Assembly (NCBI GenBank): GCA_020346205.1
Contig: CP070776.1
Coordinates: 1,675,932 to 1,702,235, forward strand
DNA: 26,304 nucleotides
Direction of reading: 5' to 3'
Source of the DNA: Deltaproteobacteria bacterium
Lineage (GTDB): Bacteria; Desulfobacterota; Desulfobulbia; Desulfobulbales; BM004
Both the position numbers and the translations under genes were made by a program. Positions within the stretch are counted from its first letter, which is position 1; every line of letters starts with the position of its first letter. This document shows positions 6,714 to 16,474 of this stretch, piece by piece. The notes under the pieces were generated by a model, which saw only the letters and a program-made list of their open reading frames with translations, ran no database searches and was not told the origin of the DNA.

Positions 6714-9086
6714 CTAGAACGGCTGCATGACCCAGATGCCGCAGGGGCAGGTATCACGGCAGAAACCGCAGGCAATGCATTTTTCCGGATCAGATATATA
6801 TTCGTATCCAACCTCGGTGGGTACCTCCCTACGTGAAATGGCATTGGTCGGGCACATGGTCTCACAGAGGTGGCAATCCCTGCATTTACCGCATGATAGA
6901 CAGCGGTATGCCTCGCCTTCTAAATGGACGCCGCATTCGATATCCGGCAGGTAATGCTCAGTTGTCAGAGTTTTAAAATCAATAAGCTTCTTGTCGAATG
7001 GTACCCATTCTTTACCCTGGGTATGAGTGATAATGTAATCAGCTGATTTTTTGCCGCTGCCAAGGGCATTTGTTGCTAGGCCCGGGCGTTCTACATCACC
7101 AACGGCAAAGACATTGGGCTCGGTGGTCTGGCCGGCAGCATCTGTCTTGATCCAGGCAGCACCGCCGACAGTCAGGCATTCGACGGTATCGGGCAGAAAT
7201 TTAAGGGCCGGGATATCGCCGATGGAAATAATCACTGTCTGGGCCGGGATGAGATCACCTTCGGTGGTCACCAGCCCTTTCTCGGTAACTTCTTTTGTTA
7301 TGACCGGCCACCGGAAGGTGGCGCCAAGAGCCTCTGCGGCTTCTTTTTCCTTACCAAAGGCCAGGGGCTTCTGGATATCAACCAGGGTCACCTGTTCGGC
7401 GCCAAGCTGGTAAGCCTCGTACGCTACATCACAGCCCACGTTACCTGCACCGATTACCACAACCTCTTTACCTACCTTCATGGGATTGTCGCTCTTGGCC
7501 GATTTCAGGAAGTCGAGCGCAGCTATGACACGTTCCTTGCCGGGGAAGGGCAGGCGACGTGGCTCGTGCGTACCAACTGCCACGATAACATAATCAAATT
7601 TCTTCTGAAGATTTTTGAATTTTGTCTTGGTCATCTCAACGCCGAAATTGACGTGAATATTCTCCATTGCCATGAACCGATCGATCTCTGAATCCCAGAT
7701 GGCCTTGGGCAACCTGTCCCAGGGAATGACCTGGGCCAGCTTGCCGCCAAGTATATTGTCCCGTTCAAAGATGTGGGCCTCGATACCGGCCAGGGCCAGT
7801 TGCCAGGCAGCGTTCATGCCTGCAGGACCGCCGCCGACGATGGCGACTTTTTTGCCTGTCTTGGGAGCTGTTTCTGGAGCAGGTGAATCTTTTATGGCGC
7901 GGCCCATCATGGCCACATCAATACTTTTGTCAACGGTCTGGCGTGAGCACCCTTCCATGCAGAGGTTGGGGCAGATATGGCCGCAGACCGATCCTGGCAG
8001 AGGTGTGTGCTGCAATACCAGCTCGTATGCTTCTTCCATTTTGCCGTCCCGGATTAAACGCAGACGGTCAATGGTTGGAATATGCACCGGGCAGTAAAAT
8101 GTGCAAGGAGCTGCCTTTTCATGGTTGGCCCAATATGGCTGGCGCCTTCGTAATTCATCGGTCTCAATTAGGCCAATGGGGCTGCGGTCCAGGCCCGGAG
8201 CCAGGTCGCGCAAAGGATCGCCGCCAAATGCCTTGTCCCATATCTTATAACGGAATTCACTCATGGGCATGGGCCCGGAAAAGATTAGAGCCCTCTCCTG
8301 CGGGGTTATTGCCACAAGGATTTTCCACTCTTTTCGCTTGGAAAGGGTTTTTAAGAGCTCCGGCCGGCCGATCTTTTTAAGATAATCGGGCATGCGATCC
8401 ATGAGCCACTGCCACTGCTCGTCATCCGGCTCCATTTCCTTGACGTTTGTACGGGAATAGGTATCGTCTGTTTTACCACGGTAATAGACTGAGCCGCCGA
8501 CTGTGCCGACACAGGGACGATAGCCGAGAACATTGTTGGGGTTTTTGGCTTCCACCCCGCAAATAATAGCAATACCGCCGCAATTGAACTCGGCAAAGGT
8601 GTCACCAACCGAACCCAGGACCCAGAGTTCCGGTTTTTCATAATCCGGGTTCCATTTGGTCATGGTCAGGCCGCGGGCACCGATGGAGCCCTTGATCATG
8701 ACCTTTCCCTGGGCCATGGCATTGCAGACGCCGTTGGTGGCATCGCCAAGCACGGTAATCTCAGCGCCTATGTTAAGGTAGCCGACGTCATCGGAGGCAG
8801 GGCCTTCGCAGATAATGGTGGTGCCGGGCTGACCCATGCAACCGAGGCGCTGTCCCACCGGACCTTTGAGGGTCAGGTGATAGGGACCACCCTGGGGCAT
8901 GAGCCTGCCGCCCACATTATGCTGGCCGTATGTTTCAAGGACAAGCTTCTTGGATTTCTTGGCCGCAGCCTGGACAATTTCCTCAAAATCCTGGGAGCTT
9001 ATACGCTGGCCGGCTTTATCCAGTCCTTTAACGGTTAGTGCCTTCGTTGCTTTCTTTTTCGTTGTTGTTTTCTTCTTGGGACTCAC
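6714..9086 (-). CDS. Glutamate synthase GXGXG domain fused to GltD-type FAD oxidoreductase and 2[4Fe-4S] ferredoxin
   Basis: This 790-residue protein has three parts. Residues about 24-250 are the GXGXG beta-helix domain that normally forms the C-terminus of the GltB large subunit. Residues about 325-700 are a GltD-like module with a cysteine-rich N-terminus (C-G-H-I-C-P-N-L-C-M-E-G-C near 368-380), an FAD-binding G-G-G-P-A-G (418-423) and an NAD(P)H-binding G-A-G-N-V-G (546-551). Residues about 729-785 carry two [4Fe-4S] ferredoxin motifs (C-x2-C-x2-C-x3-C, and C-I-A-C-G-F-C-R-D-T-C-P). It should feed electrons from NAD(P)H or ferredoxin to the FMN synthase subunit encoded just upstream. The start is GTG with GGAG 8 nt before it; the first 20 residues are Lys/Thr-rich and look like a disordered tail. 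It is the last gene of the operon, 30 nt after the FMN subunit. Confidence 0.9.
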   Translation of the reverse strand: MSPKKKTTTKKKATKALTVKGLDKAGQRISSQDFEEIVQAAAKKSKKLVLETYGQHNVGGRLMPQGGPYHLTLKGPVGQRLGCMGQPGTTIICEGPASDDVGYLNIGAEITVLGDATNGVCNAMAQGKVMIKGSIGARGLTMTKWNPDYEKPELWVLGSVGDTFAEFNCGGIAIICGVEAKNPNNVLGYRPCVGTVGGSVYYRGKTDDTYSRTNVKEMEPDDEQWQWLMDRMPDYLKKIGRPELLKTLSKRKEWKILVAITPQERALIFSGPMPMSEFRYKIWDKAFGGDPLRDLAPGLDRSPIGLIETDELRRRQPYWANHEKAAPCTFYCPVHIPTIDRLRLIRDGKMEEAYELVLQHTPLPGSVCGHICPNLCMEGCSRQTVDKSIDVAMMGRAIKDSPAPETAPKTGKKVAIVGGGPAGMNAAWQLALAGIEAHIFERDNILGGKLAQVIPWDRLPKAIWDSEIDRFMAMENIHVNFGVEMTKTKFKNLQKKFDYVIVAVGTHEPRRLPFPGKERVIAALDFLKSAKSDNPMKVGKEVVVIGAGNVGCDVAYEAYQLGAEQVTLVDIQKPLAFGKEKEAAEALGATFRWPVITKEVTEKGLVTTEGDLIPAQTVIISIGDIPALKFLPDTVECLTVGGAAWIKTDAAGQTTEPNVFAVGDVERPGLATNALGSGKKSADYIITHTQGKEWVPFDKKLIDFKTLTTEHYLPDIECGVHLEGEAYRCLSCGKCRDCHLCETMCPTNAISRREVPTEVGYEYISDPEKCIACGFCRDTCPCGIWVMQPF

Positions 9087-9116
9087 GATTGTGCTCCATA
9101 TATGTGCTTCGAATAA

Positions 9117-10754
9117 TTAACAGATATATTTAATCTGCAGCCTTTCTGCTGCATCAGCATCATCTATACCAATGGCATCGGACATACCGATGGGCAGACT
9201 CTGGGAGCGACCCAATGGTGCCAAAACTTTTTTCATTTCGGTGCTTATGGCCATAAAGGTGTCAGCAACCCGCTCGGCAACCTGGTCAGGATCTAAGCGG
9301 CGGTAGAGTTTCGGGTTCTGGCTGGTAATACCCTTGGGGCAGATACCTATGTTGCAGACGTTGCAGCGGTTCTGCTCACTGCCCAGGCAACCGGCTGCAG
9401 ACTGCATGATGTACTTGCCGATATGCACACCCGAGGCTCCGAGCATGATAAGAGCCAGGCCGTTCTGGGTAACATTGCCGTTCTTGCCAACGCCGCCGGC
9501 TGCAAAAAGCGGGATCTCGTTCTGCTTGCCCTGGGCTACCAGGTCGAGGTAGCACTCACGCAGGTTGGAGGCGATCGGGTGACCCGTGGCATCCATACTG
9601 ACGTTGTAGGCTGCACCGGTACCACCGTCCACGCCATCGATCATAAGAGCCGAGGCATAGGGGTTACGCACCAGGTTGTTCAAAACAGACTTGGCCGAGG
9701 TGGATCCGGAGATCTTGGGATAGACCGGCACCCTGAAACCCCAGGCCATGGACAGCGACTGGATCATTTTCATGACCGACTCCTCGATGGAGTAGAGGGT
9801 CTGATGCACGGGCGGCGAGGGCAGGTCAACACCTTCCGGCACACCGCGCAGGCGGGCAATGAGCTTGCTCACCTTGAACCACATGAGCAGGCCGCCGTCA
9901 CCGGGTTTTGCACCCTGGCCGTATTTAATCTCTATGGCAGCCGGGTCGCACTGCATATCAGGAATAGCCCGGATAATCTCATCCCAGCCGAAATACCCGG
10001 AGGCTATCTGCAGGATGATATATTTAAGGTAGGGGCTCTTCAGGACCCATGGAGGACAGCCGCCCTCACCGGTGGCCATGACCACAGGAATACCCAGTAC
10101 CTCGTTGCAGTAAGCTACACCCTGTAGCAGGCCGAGCCACATGTTGGGCGACAGGGCACCGAATGACATGGAGCCGATAACAAAGGGGAATATCTCCCGC
10201 ACCGGTGGGATCCAGCCACCGTTTGCCTTGCGCTTCAGGTACTCTTCAGGTGATAAGACCCTTCCCAGCAGGGTATTCAACTGGAACTCGTGACGGCCGG
10301 CATCAAGAGCCGGGTCGGTCAGCATTGAGATACGGTTGAACATGATCCTGTCAAGCAGGGATTCACGGAAATTACGGCGGCCGCCGCGCTTCCAGGCTTC
10401 ACCCTGGTGGTTCTGTAGCATGCGGACCCGGGGGTCATTTGGATTTGGTTCCGGTCCAATGGCCTCGTTGGGACAGACAGTGGCGCACATACCGCAGCCG
10501 ATACAGCGGTTGGCCGGCTCAGTACGCTGGCGGATACCTGTGAAGGTGCGGTACTCGCTGCTCCGCTTTTTCTTAAGGATATCCAGTTTCGGCATCCTCT
10601 GGCGGCGGTAGGTTAAATAAATTGCCTCCTTGGGGCAGACTGCCGTGCAGCTGCCGCACAGGGTGCACCTGTCCTCGCGGTGTTTAATAATCCACTGCAG
10701 GTCAAGGTGGGTTAGGCTACTTGGGGTAGAGGGTATGGATCGAATTGAGACCAT
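9117..10754 (-). CDS. Glutamate synthase FMN-binding domain subunit with N-terminal 2[4Fe-4S] ferredoxin
   Basis: This 545-residue protein corresponds to the central catalytic domain of GltB, where ammonia and 2-oxoglutarate form glutamate. The N-terminus has two ferredoxin motifs (Cys30/33/36/40 and Cys84/87/90/94). The FMN barrel shows G-V-D-G-G-T-G-A-A-Y-N and A-A-G-G-V-G-K-N-G-N-V. A C-L-G-S-E-Q-N-R-C-N-V-C-N-I-G-I-C-P-K-G-I segment near residues 455-476 holds the Fe-S cluster cysteines of the synthase. The start is supported by AAGGAG 7 nt before ATG. It overlaps the end of the amidotransferase gene by 43 nt, which points to translational coupling. The stand-alone ferredoxin-bearing form is typical of anaerobes and archaea and suggests that low-potential electrons may be used. 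Confidence 0.92.
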   Translation of the reverse strand: MVSIRSIPSTPSSLTHLDLQWIIKHREDRCTLCGSCTAVCPKEAIYLTYRRQRMPKLDILKKKRSSEYRTFTGIRQRTEPANRCIGCGMCATVCPNEAIGPEPNPNDPRVRMLQNHQGEAWKRGGRRNFRESLLDRIMFNRISMLTDPALDAGRHEFQLNTLLGRVLSPEEYLKRKANGGWIPPVREIFPFVIGSMSFGALSPNMWLGLLQGVAYCNEVLGIPVVMATGEGGCPPWVLKSPYLKYIILQIASGYFGWDEIIRAIPDMQCDPAAIEIKYGQGAKPGDGGLLMWFKVSKLIARLRGVPEGVDLPSPPVHQTLYSIEESVMKMIQSLSMAWGFRVPVYPKISGSTSAKSVLNNLVRNPYASALMIDGVDGGTGAAYNVSMDATGHPIASNLRECYLDLVAQGKQNEIPLFAAGGVGKNGNVTQNGLALIMLGASGVHIGKYIMQSAAGCLGSEQNRCNVCNIGICPKGITSQNPKLYRRLDPDQVAERVADTFMAISTEMKKVLAPLGRSQSLPIGMSDAIGIDDADAAERLQIKYIC

Positions 10755-11866
10755 ATCTTCATCTCCTTACGGTCTGGAGGAATAATTATAGTGTTTTCAC
10801 GCATGGGCTGGAAATCCAGGGAGCGGTCACGGTCAGGGATCATGGCGTCAACGCCGCACATCTCCGAGGCCATGGCCCATTCACCTTTTTTGCCGCCGAC
10901 AGTACCTGGTCGTAATTTCTTGGAATCCTGAACCATGAAACAGGTTTCATCCGGCAGGGTGCCGATAACGCAGTTCGGGCCGTCAATGATAAAACGACGG
11001 CAGACATTGCGCAGCCCCTTGAGGAATTCTCCCTGGGGATGCACGTTCAATTCCTCTGTTTTAAGGGGGGTGATAACATGTTTGTATGCTTCAAGTGGCA
11101 GCTTGAGCTGTTTATAAACGTAGTGCAGAATGTGAGTGAATACTTCTGAGTCGCTATGGTAGCCTATATAACCTGGATGATGCATACCGAGGAGCAGTTC
11201 CTTGATAGGCACGTAAGCGGTATTTTCACCATTGGTCATGGAGGCGATTCCCTGGATAAAGAAGGGATGACAGGCGTAGAGGTTAATTCCATAATTGGTG
11301 TTCTGGCGGCCTTGGGCCATGACCACCCTGGCCTTGAGGCGATTATCATTGAGTCCCAGGGCATTGCCGATTTGAAGAGGCCAGCCAACTTCCTTTATAA
11401 TGGCGACATCGGGCCAGAATGAGAATACCGTGAGATCTCCATCTTTTTCTTCACCGTTCTTTCGGAGATCAAGCCTGGTCTTTAACAGTTCGTCATCCAC
11501 ATTTTCCTGGTCAAAATATGCCCAATGGTCAGGTGTCTTATAAACACGAAGGAAATACTTGGCCCTGTCCCTTGCCTCGATCATTGAGAAGTTAACGGCA
11601 AATTCGTGATCATATTTCAACTTGTAACCCCATTCTTCCATCAGGGAATTCAGCCTTTTCAGGGCTTCTTCGTTATGGGCAATACCGGATAGGATAGGAT
11701 ACTGATTCCGCTGTCTGTTCCTGTAGTTGAAATCCTCAAATTCCAGGCCGCGCAGCAGCAGTCCGAGGCCGCTGCCGTCATACCCCTCCTGCATTGACTC
11801 CATGGCGGTAAGAACGCTGTATGGCGAAAAGGGCTTCGAAGCACTTTTAAGAGCTAGTCGACACAT
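10712..11866 (-). CDS. Glutamate synthase glutamine amidotransferase (class II) subunit
   Basis: This 384-residue protein is equivalent to the N-terminal amidotransferase domain of GltB, which releases ammonia from glutamine and channels it to the FMN subunit. It starts M-C-R-L-A, so removal of Met exposes the catalytic N-terminal cysteine of class II (Ntn) amidotransferases. Supporting segments are Y-D-G-S-G-L-G-L-L-L (about 29-38) and the H-S-D-S-E-V-F-T-H motif (about 239-247). The start has TAGGAG 6 nt upstream. It is the first gene of the three-gene operon. Together the three products rebuild a complete glutamate synthase with the domains distributed differently from the single GltB plus GltD arrangement of enteric bacteria. 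Confidence 0.9.
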   Translation of the reverse strand: MCRLALKSASKPFSPYSVLTAMESMQEGYDGSGLGLLLRGLEFEDFNYRNRQRNQYPILSGIAHNEEALKRLNSLMEEWGYKLKYDHEFAVNFSMIEARDRAKYFLRVYKTPDHWAYFDQENVDDELLKTRLDLRKNGEEKDGDLTVFSFWPDVAIIKEVGWPLQIGNALGLNDNRLKARVVMAQGRQNTNYGINLYACHPFFIQGIASMTNGENTAYVPIKELLLGMHHPGYIGYHSDSEVFTHILHYVYKQLKLPLEAYKHVITPLKTEELNVHPQGEFLKGLRNVCRRFIIDGPNCVIGTLPDETCFMVQDSKKLRPGTVGGKKGEWAMASEMCGVDAMIPDRDRSLDFQPMRENTIIIPPDRKEMKIWSQFDPYPLPQVA

Positions 11867-11980
11867 AGTTTTCTCCTAAATGCTAGAGATGTTTCAAATA
11901 ATAGGTTAGAAAAGAATACCTTGAGAAACAGCTCAAAAAGGATTCATAGTTTTTTTACTTGCTTTTCAGCGAAGCCGTGA

Positions 11981-12009
11981 ACATTAAAATAGATAAAAAA
12001 AATAATCAA
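11981..12009 (-). promoter_or_regulatory. Candidate promoter for the glutamate synthase operon
   Basis: Read on the minus strand, TTGATT and TAATGT are separated by 17 nt, about 115 nt before the first start codon. The match to sigma70 consensus is only moderate, and the region is AT-rich, so chance occurrence is possible. Confidence 0.35.
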
Positions 12010-12084
12010 GGGGAAAACGACTCGTTTTTCATGCCAGTTTCTCTGTTCTGAGTTAGAATGAAACACAGGAGGTATTTGCCGGTA

Positions 12085-12114
12085 TTGCAAGTAAACTAAA
12101 TTAATAAATATAGT
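12085..12114 (+). promoter_or_regulatory. Candidate promoter for the D-2-hydroxyacid dehydrogenase gene
   Basis: TTGCAA (12085-12090) and TATAGT (12109-12114) are separated by 18 nt, about 70 nt upstream of the TTG start codon. This is a moderate sigma70-like match in an AT-rich spacer. Confidence 0.4.
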
Positions 12115-12184
12115 CACTAAAAGGCGGGACGGGCGCTTTTGCATCCCATGGCCAGAGAGTTAAACTATTGCCAGAGGTGAGAAC

Positions 12185-13153
12185 TTGGACGTATTTTTTT
12201 ATGAAACCTTTGCCGAAGAAGCAGAAAGCCTTGCCCAACATATGCCTGAGTCAGTCGAAGCCGGATTTTCCTGGAAGACAATCCAGGAATGCGGACACAA
12301 AAGACCTCCCGCCGGTGTTATCAGCATCAGAACCCAGTCAAGAATTCCTGTTTCTTGGGCAAAGAATATTTCAGGGATTCTAACGCGAAGCACGGGCTAT
12401 GACCATATTCTGCCCTTTTTACAGAAAACCCCAGTTGATCTTCCCTGCGGACACTTGCCACCTTACTGCAGCAGATCAGTCGCCGAACAGGCAATGCTCA
12501 TGTGGATGGCTCTTTTACGGAACTTGACCGCCCAGACCGGCAATTTTCCACGGTTCAACCGGAATGGCCTGACCGGGAGAGAAAGTGAAGGGAAGACGGT
12601 CCTCGTTGTTGGTGTGGGCAATATCGGTTATGAGGTGGTTAGAATTGGCGAAGGGCTTGGCATGAAGGTTCTGGGTGTTGATATTGTCAAAAATTATGAC
12701 ACGGTTGATTATGTCTCCATTGAACAGGGACTTGCGGCCGCGGATATCATTGTCTGTGCCATGAACCTGACATTAGAAAACCACCACTATTTCAGCTATA
12801 GGCTTCTGAAACAAGCCAGGCCTGGAGTTATCTTTGTCAATATATCTCGGGGCGAGCAATCACCATCCGTAGATATTCTAAGGCTGCTTGAAGAGAATCA
12901 CCTTGGCGGTGTGGGGTTGGATGTATTTAATCATGAGAGCGAACTTGCCCGAACTTTAAGTGGTGGAAGTGTAAGTAATGACGAGGAGGTTATGAGCACT
13001 TTGAAACTGATGAACCATCCAAATGTGATCCTTACCCCTCATAATGCGTTTAATACCAAGGAGGCACTTGACAGAAAATCAAGACTGAGCGTCGAGCAGA
13101 TCGAGCATTTTCTCAAACAGGGTGAGTTCCTTTGGTCGGTGCCGACTGCATAG
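12185..13153 (+). CDS. D-isomer-specific 2-hydroxyacid dehydrogenase (NAD-dependent)
   Basis: This 322-residue protein of the D-2-hydroxyacid dehydrogenase family interconverts a 2-oxoacid and a D-2-hydroxyacid using NAD(H). The catalytic set is complete: Arg222 in N-I-S-R-G-E, Glu251 after G-V-G-L-D-V-F-N-H, and His286 in T-P-H-N-A-F-N-T. The nucleotide site is G-V-G-N-I-G (143-148) followed by Asp166 in V-D-I, which favours NAD over NADP. The start codon is TTG, supported by GAGGTGAG just upstream and by M-D-V-F-F-Y-E, a normal opening for the family. The substrate (lactate, phosphoglycerate-like or other) cannot be decided from sequence. It stands alone on the plus strand between two minus-strand operons. 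Confidence 0.85.
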   Translation: MDVFFYETFAEEAESLAQHMPESVEAGFSWKTIQECGHKRPPAGVISIRTQSRIPVSWAKNISGILTRSTGYDHILPFLQKTPVDLPCGHLPPYCSRSVAEQAMLMWMALLRNLTAQTGNFPRFNRNGLTGRESEGKTVLVVGVGNIGYEVVRIGEGLGMKVLGVDIVKNYDTVDYVSIEQGLAAADIIVCAMNLTLENHHYFSYRLLKQARPGVIFVNISRGEQSPSVDILRLLEENHLGGVGLDVFNHESELARTLSGGSVSNDEEVMSTLKLMNHPNVILTPHNAFNTKEALDRKSRLSVEQIEHFLKQGEFLWSVPTA

Positions 13154-13276
13154 CAAGTACTACCCAATGACCGGGGATATTCTGTCCCAGCAATACATGC
13201 AGAGATTCTCCTTACCAATTCCCAGCGTGGAAACAAATACTTCAAGACTTCATGGCAACTTATGAAATTGATTTTC

Positions 13277-16200
13277 CTAAATATCCGCGTGGTATTGCTG
13301 CAGAGAGCACACTTCCTCCTTCCCTTCGCGAAACGCCTTGATACCTCGGGCCGTTGAAACAGCCGCTGTCAGTGTCGTGATATAGGGAATCTTGTTCTTG
13401 ATAGCTTCCTTGCGGATATAGGAATCGTCAAACTGGCTCATTTTGCCGCTTGGCGTGTTGATTACCAGGTGGATATCGCCGTTTTTGATGGCATCGACAA
13501 TATTGGGACGGCCTTCCTGCATCTTTAGGATCATCTTTGTCTTGATCCCCTGTTCTTCCAGGAAGATATGGGTTCCCTCGGTTGCCAGGATCTTGAAGCC
13601 AAGCTGGGAGAAATGCTGCGCTGTTTCGAGTACAGCCGGTTTGTCGTCCGGCCCCACAGTAATGAGTACGGTGCCTTCAGACGGCAACTCCTGCTTGGTA
13701 GCCTCCTGGGCCTTGAAAAAGGCAAGACCATAAGAGCGGGCCATGCCGAGAACCTCGCCGGTTGAACGCATCTCCGGCCCCAGGATCGGATCAACTTCCG
13801 GGAACATGTTAAAGGGGAAGACCGCTTCCTTGACGCCGTAGTGGGGGAGCGGCCGTACAGCAAGGTTCAGCTCTGATATTTTTTTGCCAAGCATGACCTT
13901 GGTGGCGATCCCCGCCATATTAATATTGCATACCTTGGATACAATGGGAACCGTTCGAGAGGCCCTCGGGTTTGCTTCCAGGACGTAGACTATATCGTCG
14001 GCAATGGCGTATTGGATATTCATTAATCCCACCACATTCATGGCAATGGCGATTTTCCGGGTATATTCAAAGATTGTCTCAATGTGCTTTCTGGGGATGC
14101 TGACGGGTGGAATGACACAGGCTGAGTCTCCAGAGTGTATCCCGGCCAGTTCGATATGTTCCATGACTGCCGGCACAAAGGCATCGCTGCCGTCCGCAAT
14201 GGCATCTGCTTCCGCCTCAATGGCATTCTTAAGGAATTTGTCTATGAGAATGGGACGCTCCGGGGACACTTCCACTGCAGCAGATACATATTGGGCAAGC
14301 ATGTCGTCATCATGGACTATTTCCATGGCGCGGCCGCCGAGGACATAGGAAGGGCGGACGATGAGCGGATAGCCGATCTCTGCCGCGATTGCCAAGGCCT
14401 GGTCAAGGGTGCTTGCCATGCCTGCTTCGGGCTGGGGTATGTCCAACTCTTCCATGATTTGCCGGAACTGGTCCCTGTCCTCAGCCAGGTCTATTGTTGC
14501 AGGAGAGGTGCCAAGGATCTTCACGCCTGCTTCTGCAAGCTCGCCGGCAATATTTAGGGGTGTCTGTCCGCCGAACTGTGCGATGACTCCGTCGGGTTTT
14601 TCTTTTTCATAGATACTTAATACGTCTTCCACTGTGAGCGGTTCAAAGTAGAGTTTGTCCGAGGTGTCGTAATCCGTAGAGACCGTCTCCGGATTGCAGT
14701 TGACCATTATGGTTTCAACGCCTTCATCGCGCAGGGAGAATGCCGCATGCACGCAGCAATAATCAAACTCAATGCCCTGGCCGATTCGGTTCGGACCGCC
14801 GCCAAGGACCATGATCTTGCGCCTGTCACTGGAAGGTACAGAGTCCGGCGCGTTATAGGTTGAATAGTAATAGGCGGCATCCTCAACGCCGCTCACCGGA
14901 ACAGGTTCCCATGCTTCGGCCATGCCAAGCGAGAGACGCTGCTTTCTGATTTCTGTTTCACTGGCCTCAAGGATCTGTGCCAGGTAGCGGTCAGCAAAGC
15001 CGTCCTTTTTGGCCTGTTCCAGCATCTCGTCCGGAAGGGGTTTGCCCACAAACTGCAGTATCTGCTCTTCAAGTTCTACCAGTTCCTGCATCTGCTCAAT
15101 GAACCAGCGCTTGATCATAGTTTTTTCATGAAGCTGATCAACGGTGATTCCCTTGCGCAGGGCCTCATACATAATAAATTGCCGCTCGCTGGACGGCTCT
15201 GACAGGAGCCCCATCAGTTCGTCTGAGGACAGGTCATGAAAGTTTTTGGCAAAACCCAGCCCGTAGCGGCCTATTTCCAGAGAACGGATGGCCTTTTGTA
15301 AGGCCTCCTTATAATTTTTGCCAATGCTCATTGCCTCGCCGACAGCGCGCATCTGGGTTCCCAGTTTGTCTTCCACCCCGGCAAATTTTTCAAAGGCCCA
15401 GCGCGCAAACTTCACCACCACGTAATCACCGGAAGGAGTATATTTTTCCAGGGTGCCGTCACGCCAGTAGGGGATCTCGTCCATGGTCAGACCTGCCGCC
15501 AGCATTGACGATATCAGGGCAATGGGAAACCCTGTTGCCTTGGAGGCAAGGGCTGATGACCGGGATGTTCTCGGGTTGATTTCAATGACAACCACCCTGC
15601 CTGTTTTTGGATTATGGGCAAACTGGACATTGGTGCCGCCAATCACCTCTATCGCTTCAACAATGGCATAGGAATAGTCCTGCAACCGCTTCTGAAGCTC
15701 GGGTGAGATAGTCAGCATCGGTGCGGTGCAGTACGAGTCGCCGGTATGCACTCCCATGGGGTCGACGTTTTCAATAAAACAGACGGTTATCATCTGGTTC
15801 TTGGCATCGCGCACCACTTCGAGTTCAAGTTCTTCCCAGCCTACCACCGCCTCTTCAACCAATACCTGTCCGACCAGGCTGACCGAAAGACCACGGCTGG
15901 CGATCATGCGCACTTCATCCATGTTATAGGCAATACCGCCCCCGGTGCCGCCCATGGTATAGGCGGGGCGGATAACAACCGGCCTGCCGAGTTCCTGCGC
16001 TATGTTTTCGGCCTCCTCCAGATTGTGCGCTATCTCGCTTCTCGCCATCTCTATGCCCAGCCGATCCATGGTTTCTTTAAAGGCCAGCCGGTCTTCGCCT
16101 CGCTTAATGGCATCCAACTGTACGCCTATAACCTTTACGTCGTATTTTTCCAGCACCCCTGCTTCGGCAAGCTCTATGGCAAGATTGAGCGCTGACTGGC

Positions 16201-16474
16201 CGCCAAGATTGGGCAGCAGAGCGTCGGGCCGTTCCTTTTTGATTATTTTTGTCATTGTCGGCAGATTAAGTGGTTCAATATAGGTCACATCGGCTGTTCC
16301 GGGATCGGTCATAATGGTTGCCGGGTTTGAATTGACAAGCACTATCTCATAGCCGAGTTGTCGTAATGCCTTGCAGGCCTGGGTGCCGGAATAGTCAAAC
16401 TCACAGGCCTGACCAATAATTATAGGCCCTGAACCGATAATCATGACTTTATTGATATCTTCCCGTTTTGGCAT
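13277..16474 (-). CDS. carB: Carbamoyl-phosphate synthase large subunit
   Basis: This 1065-residue protein makes carbamoyl phosphate from ammonia, bicarbonate and two ATP, for pyrimidine and arginine synthesis. It opens M-P-K-R-E-D-I-N-K-V-M-I-I-G-S-G-P, the classic CarB start, with AGGAGG 6 nt before this ATG. An ATG five codons earlier is less likely. Both ATP-grasp halves are present (G-G-T-G-G-G near residue 175 and the second at P-S-Y-V-L-G-G-R-A-M near 715), as are the E-x-N-P-R motifs in each half and the C-terminal MGS-like allosteric domain. The length is normal. It follows the NuoG-like gene by 85 nt without a visible terminator, so it may be co-transcribed with the redox operon, although no functional link is obvious. 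carA is not in the window. Confidence 0.97.
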   Translation of the reverse strand: MPKREDINKVMIIGSGPIIIGQACEFDYSGTQACKALRQLGYEIVLVNSNPATIMTDPGTADVTYIEPLNLPTMTKIIKKERPDALLPNLGGQSALNLAIELAEAGVLEKYDVKVIGVQLDAIKRGEDRLAFKETMDRLGIEMARSEIAHNLEEAENIAQELGRPVVIRPAYTMGGTGGGIAYNMDEVRMIASRGLSVSLVGQVLVEEAVVGWEELELEVVRDAKNQMITVCFIENVDPMGVHTGDSYCTAPMLTISPELQKRLQDYSYAIVEAIEVIGGTNVQFAHNPKTGRVVVIEINPRTSRSSALASKATGFPIALISSMLAAGLTMDEIPYWRDGTLEKYTPSGDYVVVKFARWAFEKFAGVEDKLGTQMRAVGEAMSIGKNYKEALQKAIRSLEIGRYGLGFAKNFHDLSSDELMGLLSEPSSERQFIMYEALRKGITVDQLHEKTMIKRWFIEQMQELVELEEQILQFVGKPLPDEMLEQAKKDGFADRYLAQILEASETEIRKQRLSLGMAEAWEPVPVSGVEDAAYYYSTYNAPDSVPSSDRRKIMVLGGGPNRIGQGIEFDYCCVHAAFSLRDEGVETIMVNCNPETVSTDYDTSDKLYFEPLTVEDVLSIYEKEKPDGVIAQFGGQTPLNIAGELAEAGVKILGTSPATIDLAEDRDQFRQIMEELDIPQPEAGMASTLDQALAIAAEIGYPLIVRPSYVLGGRAMEIVHDDDMLAQYVSAAVEVSPERPILIDKFLKNAIEAEADAIADGSDAFVPAVMEHIELAGIHSGDSACVIPPVSIPRKHIETIFEYTRKIAIAMNVVGLMNIQYAIADDIVYVLEANPRASRTVPIVSKVCNINMAGIATKVMLGKKISELNLAVRPLPHYGVKEAVFPFNMFPEVDPILGPEMRSTGEVLGMARSYGLAFFKAQEATKQELPSEGTVLITVGPDDKPAVLETAQHFSQLGFKILATEGTHIFLEEQGIKTKMILKMQEGRPNIVDAIKNGDIHLVINTPSGKMSQFDDSYIRKEAIKNKIPYITTLTAAVSTARGIKAFREGKEEVCSLQQYHADI

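Larger units (their letters stand above)
11867..12184. other. Divergent control region, glutamate synthase / hydroxyacid dehydrogenase
   Basis: This 318-nt AT-rich spacer has no convincing gene; the small minus-strand frame inside it has no family features. It contains candidate promoters for both directions, listed separately, and a small inverted repeat (TTGAG at 11921-11925, CTCAA at 11932-11936) within the leader of the glutamate synthase transcript. I see no recognisable riboswitch. Confidence 0.5.

Noticed and set aside
9423..10127. Plus-strand open frame of 234 codons opposite the FMN glutamate synthase gene
   Set aside because: It is antisense to a clearly conserved enzyme, has no recognisable domain and no ribosome binding site.
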